NCBI RefSeq assembly: GCF_015832195.1
Contig: NC_052018.1
Coordinates: forward strand, 64,541,666 to 64,605,665
Reading direction: 5' to 3'
From: Motacilla alba alba
Taxonomy: Eukaryota > Chordata > Aves > Passeriformes > Motacillidae
DNA length: 64,000 nucleotides
A model generated the notes under the pieces. That model was not told where the DNA came from. It did no database searches and saw nothing but the letters and a program-made list of their open reading frames with translations. The translations under genes were made by a program, and so were the position numbers. Below, in pieces: positions 42,200-56,424 of this stretch (positions within the stretch are counted from its first letter, which is position 1; each line of letters begins with the position of its first letter).

Positions 42200-45100
42200 C
42201 TTTCTGTGTTGAGAGAAGTGCAACAACTCTTCCAAAAGGTTTTTCTTGTAAACATCTTCTAATTCAGTTTCTTGGGTATAATTTCAATTTCGTCTCTGCT
42301 CTTCAGGTTGGGTGCTGCAGTCTGAAGCCAAATGCAAAACTCAGCCTTACAAGAACTGATGGAGTTAAGCAGGTACCAGCGTGGAAAGCAAGAGCTCACA
42401 TATAGTGGAGACTTCCAAGGAAAGTTCAGTGTATATGGGTGGTGGGTCTACTTGGAGACTGCTGTAAGGTGCTGTAATGTGTTGTTCCAGATCATGCCTT
42501 CCTATGTTGAAGTTTGGGTGTTTCAGGGTTTGTGAAATTACCTCTTCCTTCTCTCTGGTTTCTCAGTAGCCAAACTTGTGAATGTGATGCTTTTACAAGA
42601 AGCAGAGAACTGAGAGAAGGTTTCTATTGCTATGGAGCAGTGCCTTTGGAACCTGGGGAATTCAAGAAAGCAGTGTGTAGGGGAGGAAAACAAAGATTTA
42701 TTGCTGTGGGAGCTGAGGTATATGCTCTCTTTGCACTCCAGTGTAAATAACAAGGAAGTGTAAAGTTTTTGTAAGTGTGTTATAACTACTGTATATAATG
42801 GTAATACTTTTTCATGAGAGAGGCATAGTTGCCTTGGTTTTCTTTGCAGTTTACTGATGCAACTCCTTACTCCATGTTCAAACAGTTTTCTAATTTATTT
42901 TAGGTCAGGAGATGAACTTCCTCATTTGTGGAATTTTGTGCTGTGACTAAATGGCAGGTCATTTATTAAATGCCTGTAATATGAGGGAGTTGCATTCTGA
43001 GGTAAAAAAGACCTTGCAGAGAGATCTTATAGCACACAGTCTAAATTCCATATGTAATTAAATATTAATTTCTGTCTTGGTATGTGCATGTGAACTCAGT
43101 TTTGTTCATGAGAGCTTATAAAATAAAATTCTCTTTATATTGTAGATGTGTGTGGTAGTGGCCTTTTGTGTTGCAGACTCTTTTGGATCTTAAGAACTGA
43201 TCATATTAGACAAGTTCTTAAATTATCTAAAACTAATTAAAGAACAACTAGTATTTTTTCCTACCAGAGTAGGACTGACTTAATAAAGCCACTTATTTAC
43301 AAATTTATTAAGATCCATTGGTTACAGGAGCTGCTTTCACCTAATCTTTTGTCTAATGAAAAACCCAAATCCTGTCAGACTGTTGAATGTGTCCTTTATA
43401 TCCCATGTGTCTTCTATTTCTCTGCTCACTTTCATGGAGAAGACTGACAGCTGCATCCCCTCTTACTGCTGAGTCTTATTTGCACTGTTGTAAGAAATTA
43501 TTGTGCAAATACCATACTTGCATTTTGGTTTTAAAAATTGTCTTTTGACTAAAACTGGACCTTAATTGATTTGGTATATTATGCTTCTAAAATTAAATCC
43601 TCTATGCATTTATTTCTTCTGGATTTAGTAATTATTGAACTTTATCATATTCTCCCATTCATTGGTTGGTCTGTAACAGTTTGGCCTTCACTTTCCTCCA
43701 AAATAAGCATTTGTTCCTTTCTCTACCTAAACTTGGTAATTGCTATGAGATCTGTACAGAATATCCAGCTCATCCCCATACTGGATCATTTTACCCTGTT
43801 CCATCAAAGCTCCTCATTGTATTTTGTCTGCTGCTCTGGTCTCTGCTGTGCAGGAGCAGCAGGCAGTGACAGTGAAGGAAGTCCATGTGGTGTCTGCTGA
43901 AGTGGACACGCAGGCAGGTGAGAGCCAGTGAGCATAAGGGCTGTGAATTGGCTCCCTCTTGTTCAGTATCTGCAGTGCAGTGAGTGCAAGTGATCTCCTG
44001 CTCGATGTCAGCATTCCTAGATCCAGGGGGTTTCGGAGGTTGTGGCCCTGCTGTTGTGACTGACAAGCAGAATGGAATTCCTTCTTTGAGCGACTGAATT
44101 GTGTGCAAGGCCATATGGTAGTTACGTCAGTTGCTTTATTTGACCAACAGTTTCTTCTCTTCATGAAGAACAATTAGTTTGGACTCCTTTTGCAATTTTT
44201 CTGTTCTCCCCAGAGTTTGTCATTTAACTACAAGTTAGGCCAACAGGAGCGGTTTGCGGTGAGAATTTTGACTTTGGAAGAGTATTTTCATTTTAGAAGG
44301 GACTTCTGAGAAATTTCTTAGTACCTCTTAACACAATCTAGTGCCAGAAGTATCTGCAAATTTTAGTGAGCTGTGTGACCCTTGTGGTTGTTGGATACTG
44401 TCTGATTTTTGTCATTTTGATGTGAATTGCGCAGTGATGCAGTTCATAGCTGACCCACTTCCTTAGCAAAAAGAATAAGTAGTGGACCATGTGATTTTTA
44501 TTTCCCCACCTACACATATTACAAGAACAGATTCTTTATTTTATGTAGTTCCAGATGTAAAGAAGTCTGTGGGTGGTATCTGGTAACATCTGACAGTTTT
44601 TAATACCAAGAAGTTGGAAAGCTTAGCAAAAATTAGTAATGAAAAGTTCTATCACTCATTGCAGAGGTTTTTCTCCCTTTTCATAACTGATGGAAATGCA
44701 GCTTTGTCATCTTATTTTCTTTGACTAAAACTCCTGTATCAACATCTGGGAAGCAGCTTTAGGTTCTCTGAAGTTTCCTGTGCCCACCTAGAATCCATTC
44801 CATGTTTTTCCTACAAATGCCCTTGTTTACATAATGTCCCTGACCAAATTGCTCAGTCACAGTGCAACTCAAGAGTTGTGCTATTGATGTGGGAGAGGAG
44901 GAGGAGACTCAGGAACACAAGGGCTCTATTGGTCTGCTGGCATATCTTGTGAAAGGTTGTGCCTTCTTATCACTGAAGTCTGAAAAACTTACACTCCTAC
45001 CACTCCACTTTTTGGGCAGGATGTCTTCCTTCAGGAGATGCTGGAGTGGTTGCTGGAATGGAAGTTGGTTTTGCTTTTCTGCCAGAAAGACTTAAAAAGT

Positions 45101-45979
45101 ATGTATATGATATCCAGCTGATAAAATTGAAATGAGTAAATGTTTCAGATGTCTTGAGTAAAAGGACTAGAAGGAAAAGTAGTCCTTTAAATGCAGTCCT
45201 TTAAAAACATTTTTACAGATTTTCTTCTAGGAGATCCTAAAAGATTTGAGTTCTCTATCAGTGAGCTCCCCATTACAAGGAGACTAATGAATACAATTAC
45301 CTGACAATTATTGTCAGAATATCACTGCTGACACATTCCTGTGATATACCAGACCTGTCCAGATAATCACTACTTTGTGAGAGACAATTAATATATATTT
45401 TCATATGTATTAATCATTATATGAATATATATTTATTAATTAATCTATATACTCTCCCTGTATGTGTAGGTACAGAGTTTTTGGATAGAGCAGAGAGTAT
45501 GCCACAGTATTCACTGCCCTCAGTCAAGTCTTCTTGTTAGGAATTAATTACACTGTTCTTTAGTCCCACCTAAATAGTAAAATTATATATAGGGTTCTTG
45601 GAAAAGCCAAACTGACAAAGGGAACCTGCTAGGCAAGTTAGCCTTGAGTCACTGATCAGTTGCCTTGGGGAAAGGAAGTTCTACAGGCAAGACTATTGAA
45701 ACAACTGATGTCCCAGTGTTAAGCAAGAGCTGCAGCCAAATTTCACTTCCACTTTATCTGAAATGTGTTTGCCAGTGACTGTAGGTACCTGGGAGATATT
45801 TATCATCCTGATTCCTCTACCAGGTCCTCAGACCCCTATGTTTTTTACCAGTACATTTTTCATAGTGACACTGACTTCAGCTACATCTGTATCACCTTCC
45901 AGGTGTATCTGAATAATCTATTAATTAATTATGTATAATATTTTAGAGCATTGTTGCACGTCTGTGTGAGATTGAATAG
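42200..45979. other. Intergenic, nothing recognised
   Basis: Moderately AT-rich sequence between the MTFR2 3' end and a CR1 copy. No frame resembles a protein family. An AT-rich, partly palindromic patch lies at about 45390-45450. Confidence 0.6.
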
Positions 45980-47470
45980 TTTACAGTGAGGAAGGTGCCC
46001 TGCTGTGCCTGTTGTGTGCAGGCAAAGAAGGATTGGTGGATGATGTGATGGTTGGAGATATCTTGGGCACAGTAATCACAGCGCACTAGCATTTTCAGTT
46101 CTCAGAGAAGGAAGGAGGGGAGTTAACAGTTCTGCTATCCTGGACTTCTGCAGGACAGACTTTGGCTTGTCTAGGAGACCCAGTGAATCTCTTGGGGGAC
46201 AGTCCCAGAAGGCAAAGTACTCCAGGAAAGATGGACATTCTTCAAGAAGCAAGTGCTACTGGCAGAGGAGGAGGTGATTCCCATGGACTGAAAGATTAGC
46301 TGGTGGGGAAGACCTGTCTGGCTGGACGGAGAGTTTTTGGCCTATGACCTTTGGAAGAAGGGGCAGGTAACTCAGGAGGACCACAAGAATTTTGTGAGGT
46401 AATCAGGGAGAAAATTACAATAGTCAAAGCCCAGCTAAAATTTAGTCGGACTACTGCAGTAAAGAAATGTTTCTCTAGATATATTAGTAATGACAGGAGG
46501 GCCAAGAAGAAGCTCCATCCTTTTCTAGGTGTGGGGAGAAACATAGTGACAAAGGACCTGGAAGAGGCTGAGGTTCTTAATGCCTTCCTTCTGTAATCCT
46601 TTAATAGCTAGACCACTTGTCCCCAGGTACGCAGCCCCCTGAGCTGGAAGACAGGGACAGGGAGTGGAATGAAGCCCCCATAATCCAAGGGCAAGTAGCC
46701 AGTGACTTGCTGCCACACTTGGACACTCACAAGTTTATGGGGCCAGATGGGATCCACTCAAGGGTACTGAGGAAGCTGGTGGAAATGCTCACCGAGTCAC
46801 TTTCTGTCATTTGTCATCAATCTTGGCTAATTGGGGACTTGAGTAAAGCCTTTGACAGTTTCCCACAGCATTCTCCTGGAGAAACTGGCTAGTCATGGCT
46901 TGTACAGATGCACTGTGAAAACCTGGTTGGTGCGTGGAGCCAGCTGGTCACTAGTAGGATTTCCCAGTTCTGTCTTTATCTCAATGTGGGGATTGGGTAT
47001 ATTCTCAGTAAGTTCACAGATGACACCAAGTTGTGTGGGAGTGTTGATCTGCTGGAGGGCAGGAAGGCTCTGCAGAGAGATCTAGAGAGGTTGGATCAAT
47101 GGGCCAAGGCCAACTGTCTGAGATTCAACAAGGCCCAGTCCAGGTCCTGTCCTTGGGTCACAACAACCCCTTGCAGTGCTACAGTCTGGGGACAGAGCAG
47201 CTGGAAAGCCACCTGACAAAAAAAAGACCTGTGGGTAGTGGTTGGCAGTGTCTGAACATGAGCCAGCTGTGCCCAGGTGGCCAAGAAGGCCAATGGCATT
47301 CTGACCTGTATCAGGAATAGTGTGGCCACCAGGACCAGGGCAGTGACTGTCCCCCTGTGCTTCGCACTGGTGAGGCCACACTTTGAGTTCCGTGTCCAGT
47401 TTTGAGCCCCTCACTGCAAGAAAGACATGGAGGTGCTTGGGTATGTCCCAATAAGGTCGAGTTCAAAGAT
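45980..47470 (+). mobile_element. CR1 LINE, internally deleted and frameshifted
   Basis: Degraded CR1 ORF2 in plus orientation. The order is a late endonuclease/linker part (46000-46600, with the KITIVKAQLKFSRTTAVKKC and NIVTKDLEEAEVLNAF regions), then the RT start (PELEDRDREWNEAPIIQGQV, HLDTHKFMGPDGIHSRVLRK at 46640-46790), then DLSKAFD. Next comes [20 protein letters not shown] (about 47007-47070), and the 3' ORF region with KKANGIL and CIRNSVA text near 47285-47330. Compared with the usual CR1 layout, blocks are missing before DLSKAFD and before LSKFTDD, and several stops and frameshifts are present. It is not active. Confidence 0.9.
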
Positions 47471-47943
47471 GTGAAGATAAAGCATGTAGCTTAACTAGCA
47501 GGAATAGGATAGCTGTTATAAATTACCAATAGAGAAAGAAGAAATTTTTCATTATTTCTCAAAATACTTTGTAGTATGAAACTGAAGTCACTCTATATTA
47601 ACAGTATAGTAAACAAACCAGGTATGTTATAGTTGTATAGAAGAGTTTTTGTAAAAAAAGGAAGAATCTTATAAAGTCAGAAATAGTGGATGTGTTAGAA
47701 AGAGTATTTAATCTATGTAAAAAGAAACATGACACGAATCAATGCTTGTATCTGTTTGCGTTAATTATTCTGCTTTTGTGTTTTGTGAGTTAGCCAAATG
47801 TGAAAGGCACAATCTGGAAGGGTCTTTGACAGGCTTGCTGTTTGTAGATGTTTCAGTGGTTTAAAGCAATGTACATTGTTCTCCATAGTTATGCCTTGAA
47901 ACACTTTGTTTAGGAACTCAGTCTTGAATTGTGGTGCTAGTTT

Positions 47944-47969
47944 TCACAATATCTATAACTATATTGTGA
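47944..47969. repeat. Stem-loop, 9-bp arms
   Basis: TCACAATAT (47944-47952) and ATATTGTGA (47961-47969) are perfect complements around an 8-nt loop. A second small stem, ATCAAAAG / CTTTTGAT, follows at 48067-48088. Confidence 0.85.
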
Positions 47970-49066
47970 GTAAAGGCTAAAGATGACAGCTGTCCTCCTA
48001 CTTCAGAGAAATTTGGCACATGTCAGTATTATTTGGCTGGATTATTTACAAATTTTGATTATAATAATCAAAAGGCCCTTCTTTTGATATTCATTATTTT
48101 CCCCAATAATGCTGTCATCAGGGCCTCTCCTTCTGTATTGGAAATTTGAATTCTTTTTTTTTTTTTGGCACATTGAAAGAACAATAGCATGGTGCTTTTG
48201 TTCCAGCTGTGTTTCTAGACCTCCTTACATTTTAATTTCTGCTTACATTTTCATCCAGCCTGGAAAGCTAAAGTAGGCCTTAAAAGCAAATTATTTATGT
48301 ATTTTAGGAAGAGTGTTCAGACTTTCATTGGTTTTGGCATGGATATATTCTGACCTTTTGTTTAAGGCTAATTTTAGGCATTTGATTTCAATGGGACACA
48401 AGCAAAAGCAGCAGTCTAAATTCTCTCTGTAGGTAACAGAGACATGGCAGTATAGTCTGCAGGGGTGGAGCTGACACTGATTGCTTCAAACTGCTGATCA
48501 ACTAAAAATGTCTTAGATTAAAAGACATTTAAATATCTTTTAAAATAATTGATACAGTTGTTACATTTTGCAGATGAACTGCATGGGTTTAACCACAAGA
48601 GAGCAGTATCATACCAGGTCTATGTGGCAAGTCTTAAACTAAAAGAAATTCTGCTTTGTCAGCATAAAGTCTCACAACAAAATTTTAATCCCTTTATCTT
48701 TTTATTTTTATAGTGGTATACACTAAATTGTAGGGGTAGATGATTTTATCTTATTAGCATTATGATGAACTGTATTTATGTGCACTTGGATTAGTAAAAA
48801 GTCAATACCTGGCTCATTTATTCTCTTCACAAAATAAAACTGCTACTTCATTTTCTGGGAGAACAGGCTGAAAATTTTATGTGGTGAGTTAGAGAAGAGC
48901 TTGACCTGGCAGAATTTTTTTTCTGAAAAAATATCCTCTTTATCCCATGTGAAATGGCCATTGGAGATTTCTCTTTGTGGTCCAGTATGCACATAACTTC
49001 TAGCTTATACAAGTGAAAATATGCTGCTTTTTACTGATTCAAAGTCTATGGGGCATAGAAATTCAC

Positions 49067-49087
49067 TTTTTTTTTTTTTTTTTTTTT
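49067..49087 (-). repeat. T21 run (poly(A) on the minus strand)
   Basis: Homopolymer of 21 T. It could mark a minus-strand retrocopy to its right (from 49088), but no parent gene was recognised. Confidence 0.95.
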
Positions 49088-52000
49088 GTCAGATGAAACA
49101 CTATACTGCTCTTTCGGATGCATTCTTTGCCCCTCACATGTACACACAGTGACTTGAACCAGTTTAGGTGTGTCCATAAAGCTGGGTTTGGGGATGTTTG
49201 CAGAGCTGGGCAAATTTAACCTTCAGTAGTGTCAATCTTCGAAGTGTCCACTTCATTCCTGCCATCTGTGCTTTCTCTTTGGTAGCCAACATTTTGTTTA
49301 GTAGGAAAAGCCAACCCAGATTGATTGTTCCCACTTCTCTGTTTCACTTTGTAGTTCTTGTGCCATAACACAGCAGCTGTGCTTGCTAGGAGGCAGTTGC
49401 CACTGAGCAACAGCTGCTGGCATAAAGGAGCAGTAGGAAGAAATTTAAAGTAAGCTTAGTTTTAGTTTTTTCCCTGTGTTATTTTTGCCTTATGGCTGTT
49501 CGATGCATTTTTACCTTACAGTTTGCAGCTGTAACTATTTGTATCCTCTTTTTTTTCTATAATGAGAACTGTAGGAATAACTGAAATAGCAGAGGTTGTG
49601 TGTTCTACTGCTGAAGTGAGGGGTTTCTGTCCTTTGGAATATTGGGGTTTTTCAATGTGTATTCTGTTGTTTCTTACTCAATTTTGTCTGTCTGTTATTT
49701 TACTCATCATTTTTTAGCAGGTGTTTTTGTTTGTCTTGCATACCATGTTTGACTGTCATCTACTGGGGCAGGTTTGATAAGCCAGGCTGTTTTTAAACTC
49801 TTTGCTTGTATGGAAGTGTTCCTGAAGAGAGGTCAAACTCAATGTTCTTGGTTTTAATTTATTAAATGGGAAGTTCCTTACCAGCATGTACAGTGGGAAA
49901 ATAATATCCAGCTCAGTATTTTGTGATAGTAATAATAGGTAGTTTGAAGATGTACTTTGGTTTGACTCAGGTGAGATGTGAGATTTATCAACACCTGTTC
50001 CTATCTGCTCATTTGACCGCTCCAATATTTTTCATCAATTTGTGTTTGCTTCTTCTGCCTGTTCCTCTCATATGCACTGTCTGCATGCACAAGAATTATA
50101 TTAAGGCTTTACTAGTTACATTTCTGAGGAGTCTGCTTTTTCAAGACTTCTAGCAAATCCCCAGCCCATTTATTATTTTTCAGTAGTGGCATAACCTTTT
50201 CTTTCGGATTTGAAGAGTATACTTTGTATTTAGTATATCAGAACAATGCAGCTGCTAGTTAGATCTTTACCAAATAAGTATAACCTAGCTTGTCACTGAA
50301 CTAATTTTTGATGTTAAATTAAGTTTTTGAGTTCACAAATAAAAGAATCTATTGAAGAAACATTGCCATAAGGCGAGCAAAACAAACAGAATTTGTGAAA
50401 TCCTGCTTTGTGCCGTGTGAGCTCTTGGAGCTGTTGCTAGGAGAAGAGCATGGTAACAGTGCTCTAAGCTGGTAGTTGCCTGGGGAACCCAGACACTTGT
50501 GCTATTTCTACACATCTGTACCAACTCGCAGTATTTTTCTTCCATGTACCCCCTTTTTCCTCTTCTCTACTGTAATAAAAGTTGTGGGGGATCTTGACCA
50601 CAGGACTAAGTCCTTTGTCTTCCTTCAGCATACAGGTCTCACAGTCAAGACTTAGAAGCTTTCAAGAAAATGGTACTTGGCCAGATCTTGACTGAGCACG
50701 ATAGTGGTGAATCCAATACAGGTTGAGGATGATGAACATCACACCTGGTAATGGGCCCTGGCACTTTTATTTGGAAGTTGGTGCTGTTCCATTGCTTTAA
50801 TATGAGTAAAAGTCTCACTTAGGAATTGCATAGATTTTAGGAAAAGTGGAATGTATTTACTTGGGAAAAAACCCAGGATCACTAATTACCACTGAAGTAA
50901 TTGTTTGATGGAGGAATAAGTTAAACTCTGCTTACTAGAACAAAAAAGTTAGAACTGCAGATGGCTAAGCAATTTCAAATCTGTAAATTCTAAAGAAGCT
51001 GGCAGTCAGACATATGGCCCTTTGTATTTACTTTGAGTGAACTTTACTGTAATACAGAAATTCAGAAAATTGTGTCATCTAAGTTTTCTTTTTAAGAAAA
51101 GTGGGGTAAGACACATGACTATAGGTCAATTGGCATGTATCAATTCTAGGCAAAAAAACCCCTGTACTATGGTATTCTTTTGCACAGTTGGAAATACTTA
51201 GACACAGGACTGATCTCTTGTGACTGTATTGTAAAATAGATGTTTTAAATCATCCTTAACAAAAATAGCTGCAATAGAACAGTGTAAATTAAAATACAAC
51301 ATTTTTATTACCCAGAAAAGTAGATGTTAAATGGATGTAGAACTGATCAGCTAGCAGATAATAGTAATCACTGAAAGGAAGTATTTCTACTAAAGATTAC
51401 AGAGAATGGTACTGGGCTGATGCCGTTTCATATTTTTAGTAATGAAATAAGTGATAAAATTTGTGGATAATTAAAAGCAGAAATTACATATAGAGAAATA
51501 ATGAAGATGTGACTGATGGCAAAAAGCCATAGTGATGATGCCATAGCAGGTTAGGTCTTCAGAAGGAAAGTACATTCTAGTACAGTCAGTTGAAAAACTA
51601 TAAAGCTGTTTCATTCAAACTGTATTATTTCAGAAACAGAAAATCTGTTTGCAGTGACTTGATTTGTCAGTGAATGCATGAAGATTAAAAAAAGTGCTAA
51701 AAGCTTCTTTCTGTGCCAGAGAGAAATTGTAATACTAGCCAGTTGTAGGAAGTGAGAACTAAAATAATTTAAATGAGAGTGCATTTCAGTAATGAGCATG
51801 ACATCCATACTGGGAAGTGGTGACTCTTCTTTATTTCTTCTCTGTAGTAAAACCCAGTGCTGGTTTGACAGTGACCCAACTACAGAGTGAAACAATTGTC
51901 CCTTTTTGACAGTGGTGCCTTCCTTCCTCATATGTTTATTTTCCAGTGTATTTATCATAGGTTGTCTCAGAAAGAGAACAGCTCTTACTATATTTGTTTT

Positions 52001-54983
52001 ACATCTCAAAAGTACTTTTAGTTTCACAGAGTAACTTGTGCTACTCTTGAAGGTGCAAACTCTTTGCCGATATTCAAATATTTAAGGAGACTTCATTCCA
52101 TCATAAATCTCAGTAAAATTTAAGCTTGTAGATGTGCCATGCCAGCTGAAAAATGACATCTGCATTATTATATAAGATGTCCCTGAGAGCAATGTAACAC
52201 CCACAGGCAAAACTTCAAGCTGTCAAGTAACTCAAGTGATGATGTAAGCTCTCCCTTTAAATTAATGACACTGAAGTATCAGAAAGAAAGAGCTGCAGTT
52301 GGATTGGTGAAGGAATAAACTCAAAAGGAAAAAAAAAAACAAACCAAAAAAACAAAACAGGACTCCAAACCCCTAGCAACACGTACAGATTTTTTTAAGG
52401 TACCTGGAGGTCACCAATTCACTTTTTCCTCAAAACCATAGAAGTTGTGTTCCTTTGCCATTGAAGTAAAAGCTGTCCTTTCACATGTTGCTCTCTTCAG
52501 GATCTGTGATGATTTGCTTCTTGATCTCTAACATGACTCTGTTATCAAATTATTTCCATGATAACAGCTTGTCATGGGAGCAGCATTGGTGTCCCTTTTG
52601 CAGTTCCTGATCCATAACTAGAGCACTCCAAAGTGTAACCACAGTAGAAATAAATAAACTGCACCTCTATTAAGCATTTTTGGCAGGACTGTTGAGTTGC
52701 CAGATAATTTTGTTGGTGGTTTGTATTTCAAAGCCTGTCAACATAAAGGCCTAAGTAGTGGAACTGTCCAGAAGAAAATGGAGCCTATTGGTCACACAGG
52801 ACTATATTGTGACATGTTTAGGTCTTGGGCAGGTGGAGGACTTAGCAAAACGCAGCTGAAGTCCAGACTTTTCTTATGCTTCATCCTAAGCAAACGTTAA
52901 TAGTAATATTATTGACTGTTCTTTCTTAAAACTGAAAAACTGAAATACTCTTTAAAAAAAGAGAAAATATTTCATACTATTGTAAAATATGCTTAATAAA
53001 AAGTGGGATGGGAATTGAAGCAGATCTGAGCCTCAAGAAACTGTTTCTCTTGAAATCAAAAAGCTAGGCTTTATTACAATAAAACCTCCACAGTTTTATC
53101 TAGGGACAACATAGGAATTATCAAGGAAGACAGAAAATAAAAAAGGGGTTGTGACCTTGCATGCAAGTCTTTGCTTCCACTTAATACCTTTCTGAGTTGC
53201 AACAAAGTGTCTTAGGCCCTTGTCATGTCTGGCTGACAGCAAAGGCTCACAAGAATTTTATTTACTTGCTGCATTCTCTGAGTGAGCAGTGAGCCTCTTG
53301 CTATGGCTCTCTTGCCTGATATCCTGCAGTTTCTGATCTTTCTATCTTCCAGCTAAATCCAGAGCATCTCAGAGAAGAAAGAATTCCCTGCTTCTCTTGA
53401 GAGGGAGGGGGAAATCACATTGCTATTTAAAAGAATGTAACTTGTGAATTCCAATTATGATTAGAATCATAATAGATACCATCATTTCCCAAATCAAATT
53501 GTTTTTTGTGTTGCTTTTGATTAGTTGGTGTTTTGAAGAAGCTGACCATAATTAGGTATGGAGGGGAGGGGGTGAGGGCAAGACCTCTAAGAAGGTAAAA
53601 ATGAGGCTTGATAGCCAGTTTTAGTTGTCTCCAGACAGGACTCCTGATAGACCCAGCACAGAGGATTTGTGAGGATCAAGTGCAATAGGAAATCAACTGC
53701 ACAGATTCTTATCCAAGTTTTTTCACTTTAATTCACAAATCCCATCAGGTAACATAATTTCTGTATTATCTTTGTAACTATAATGGAGTTAAATGAAGGA
53801 AGTGTATTTGCTCTGTTAAAACTTTAGTACACACCTTTATGCACCTAAAGCCAATGTGCCAATGTCACGTCACCATTTTGAGTGGCTGATGTACACATAC
53901 ACATACCAAATCTTATTTATGTTTCTTGATTTGTTTGATATCTGCCTTTATAAAGGCAGTGGCATTGTTGAGGAAGATTTCCTTTTCATGTGGGAGCTGG
54001 GGCAGTTACCACGCACATCTGTGTGCATATTAATTCAGCCCTAGCACTCATACAAGAGACTCCAAAGCACCAAAGTGCAAGGGGCCACTCCTTAATGGTC
54101 CATGCAGAAATGGTGGAGCTGGTGGCCGTAACTTTCCTGATGCATTGAGGGAAATAAATGTGGTACCACAGAGGGCAGTGGCAATGCCCCAAACTACTTG
54201 TCATCTACATGGAACCTCATCCCAGCAAAACGGTACATTTTTTTAAACAAAGTCATTCCACTCATGTTTTGGTCTCTCAGCTGAGGATACTAATGTATCT
54301 GTTTTTTCTCCTCCTTCTAGAAGTTGACTTGAAATATACTTACCCAACACAAAGCATGGCAGATACAAACAAGTGATCTTTGAGACAATAGTTTCTCTAT
54401 CTGCCCTTGAATCTACCATATGTTCCAGTACTTCCTATTTTCTTTGCATTTTGTTTGCCTAACTTGGACTACTCCTGAGCCTGTCTACTGTTGGTAGGTC
54501 TGGTTATAGAAATGAGGCTTGCCATCAAATACATGTGTAAGTGTAGCACCAGATTTTTCTTTTTGGTAGCTGTATTTCTTTCATAAATATGCTTATGTAT
54601 GAGCTAAGCTCATAGGAATCCTCTACACATACAAATGGAAAATCTGGATTTGGAATGTAACAGCTGCTGAGCAGCATGAGTAGGTCAGGAAAGCATCATT
54701 TTAAACTAATGGTGTATTTAAGTATTAAAGTGTATTTTCTTCAGGATTATGGTTTTAGTAGTATTTATTTGTAACCAGGAATTCCCTTTTTTGCTTCATG
54801 TAAATGTTCAATCTTTTAAGCTTTTCTATGTGGTTAAAGGTAATATATTCTTATAGCAGCAACTTCGATATGTACTGCTGCATTTTTTACCTATGTTTTG
54901 ATTTGGGGAAAGCAGAAGCTCTCAGTCTGCCCAAATGTTCTGATTTTTTTATAGGTGATACTAATGAAGCTACAGTATTTTTT

Positions 54984-55003
54984 CCTCTCTCTCTCTCTCT
55001 CCC
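54984..55003. repeat. CT microsatellite
   Basis: (CT)n run of about 9 units with flanking pyrimidines on the plus strand. Confidence 0.9.
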
Positions 55004-56391
55004 TCCTGGAGGCTTTTCATGATTCAAATTGTTTTCTGCCACCCTTTGCGCTTCCCACTCTTGTACTTGCACTTTCTAGAGGGGGATGATTGGTATACAA
55101 ATTGAATTTATCTTTAGGCGGTAGGAGTGCTGGAAATAATAAGACAACTCTTCTGTGTGTATGAATTCTAATACTCCATTTTAGTTACAACTTCTTATGA
55201 CACCCAGATCCCCTTCCTAATCTAGTAGTACAATATATTTAGAGCTCTGTAGGGTACAGGATTCAAATCTTCTCTCTAAATTATATTACTATAAAATCTG
55301 ACGTGAAATTCATCTGCTGTTGCGATACTTCCTTGTGTGTTAGGTCTGCATGGCCAAGGTAGCTTGTAGGAAGTGCTGCTGCTGCTAACAAAATCCAATT
55401 GTCATGGATTAAGGTGTTGCACGGTGTTCAGCTCTGCCTAAGAGCCAAACTAGCCCAGGATGCAGTGAGATGATCCACGGGTTTTACTGGTAGAGCAGCT
55501 TTTAACTCTTCTCTAGCCTGTGATTCATTTGCTGTCTGTCAGTCCCTAAACAGCTGTTTGAGACTCTACTCTACAAAACATCACTGAAAGATTGAGAGGT
55601 GTAGAACTGGGGACACCACAAACCTGCTTTGTTGGTAAAACCAGAGTATTTTGTAATAGCTCTCATTTTATCTAGACATTGGAGAGCCCCTGCCTTCCTC
55701 ACCTTTAGCTAAAGGGAGTGTCTGTCACATAATTGATTGTCACATGCTTATTACATTGTTTCTTCTCTTGTTTAATAGATATATTTCCAAGATTTTCCAC
55801 CTGAACTTTAAACCATAATTATTTGGCCAGGACAAAAATATTGCCATATAATTAATTTTTCTTTTGCTGTTCATTGATGCATTTCAACTTGCTGGTCTGC
55901 ATTTTTTGTTTTGAACCATGAAACATCAGCATCCATCCAGACAGTGCCTGTGCAAAATGGGAAGATGTATTGATTTGGCTGTAAATAACTCTGTTAAATC
56001 TGTTACAGAAAACAGAGTGGTTTTCCAATGGTGACTGTGTAGATGACTCCTGGAGAAACCATCACAACTCCAACCTTATACAGGACAGATCTCTAAGGGG
56101 CTTCATTCTAAAATCAATTTTGTAGTTCTGCTTGCATCTGGGGGACAGAGGAAAACACTTACTGTGATTCTGAAGGGTGGATTTATTTTTAGAAAAGTTT
56201 AAATTAAAAATGTTGGCTAAATAGCACTGAAACAAAATATATTTCCAGTTCCTATATTTTGTTCAATTGTAGTATTTGCATGGCACGAACTATGTGAGTA
56301 TTGTTGCTGAGCACTTTGAGGTACAATTTAATTCTGGGTTCAGAAATGTGTCAGAGTCAAGAAGAGTCCCTGCAGTGATACCCATCAGTGA

Positions 56392-56424
56392 TGATAAGTA
56401 TTTCCCACTTAGAAATACTTATCA
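56392..56424. repeat. Perfect 13-bp stem-loop
   Basis: TGATAAGTATTTC (56392-56404) pairs fully with GAAATACTTATCA (56412-56424) across a 7-nt loop. Intergenic, function unknown. Confidence 0.9.

Noticed and set aside
43791..44173. Paired 107- and 119-codon minus-strand open frames in the intergenic region
   Set aside because: They overlap in two registers, have no domain or signal features, and lack splice or promoter context.
56392..56424. microRNA precursor
   Set aside because: A stem of 13 bp is far too short for Drosha/Dicer processing, and flanking sequence does not extend the pairing. The stem at 9960 fails in the same way.
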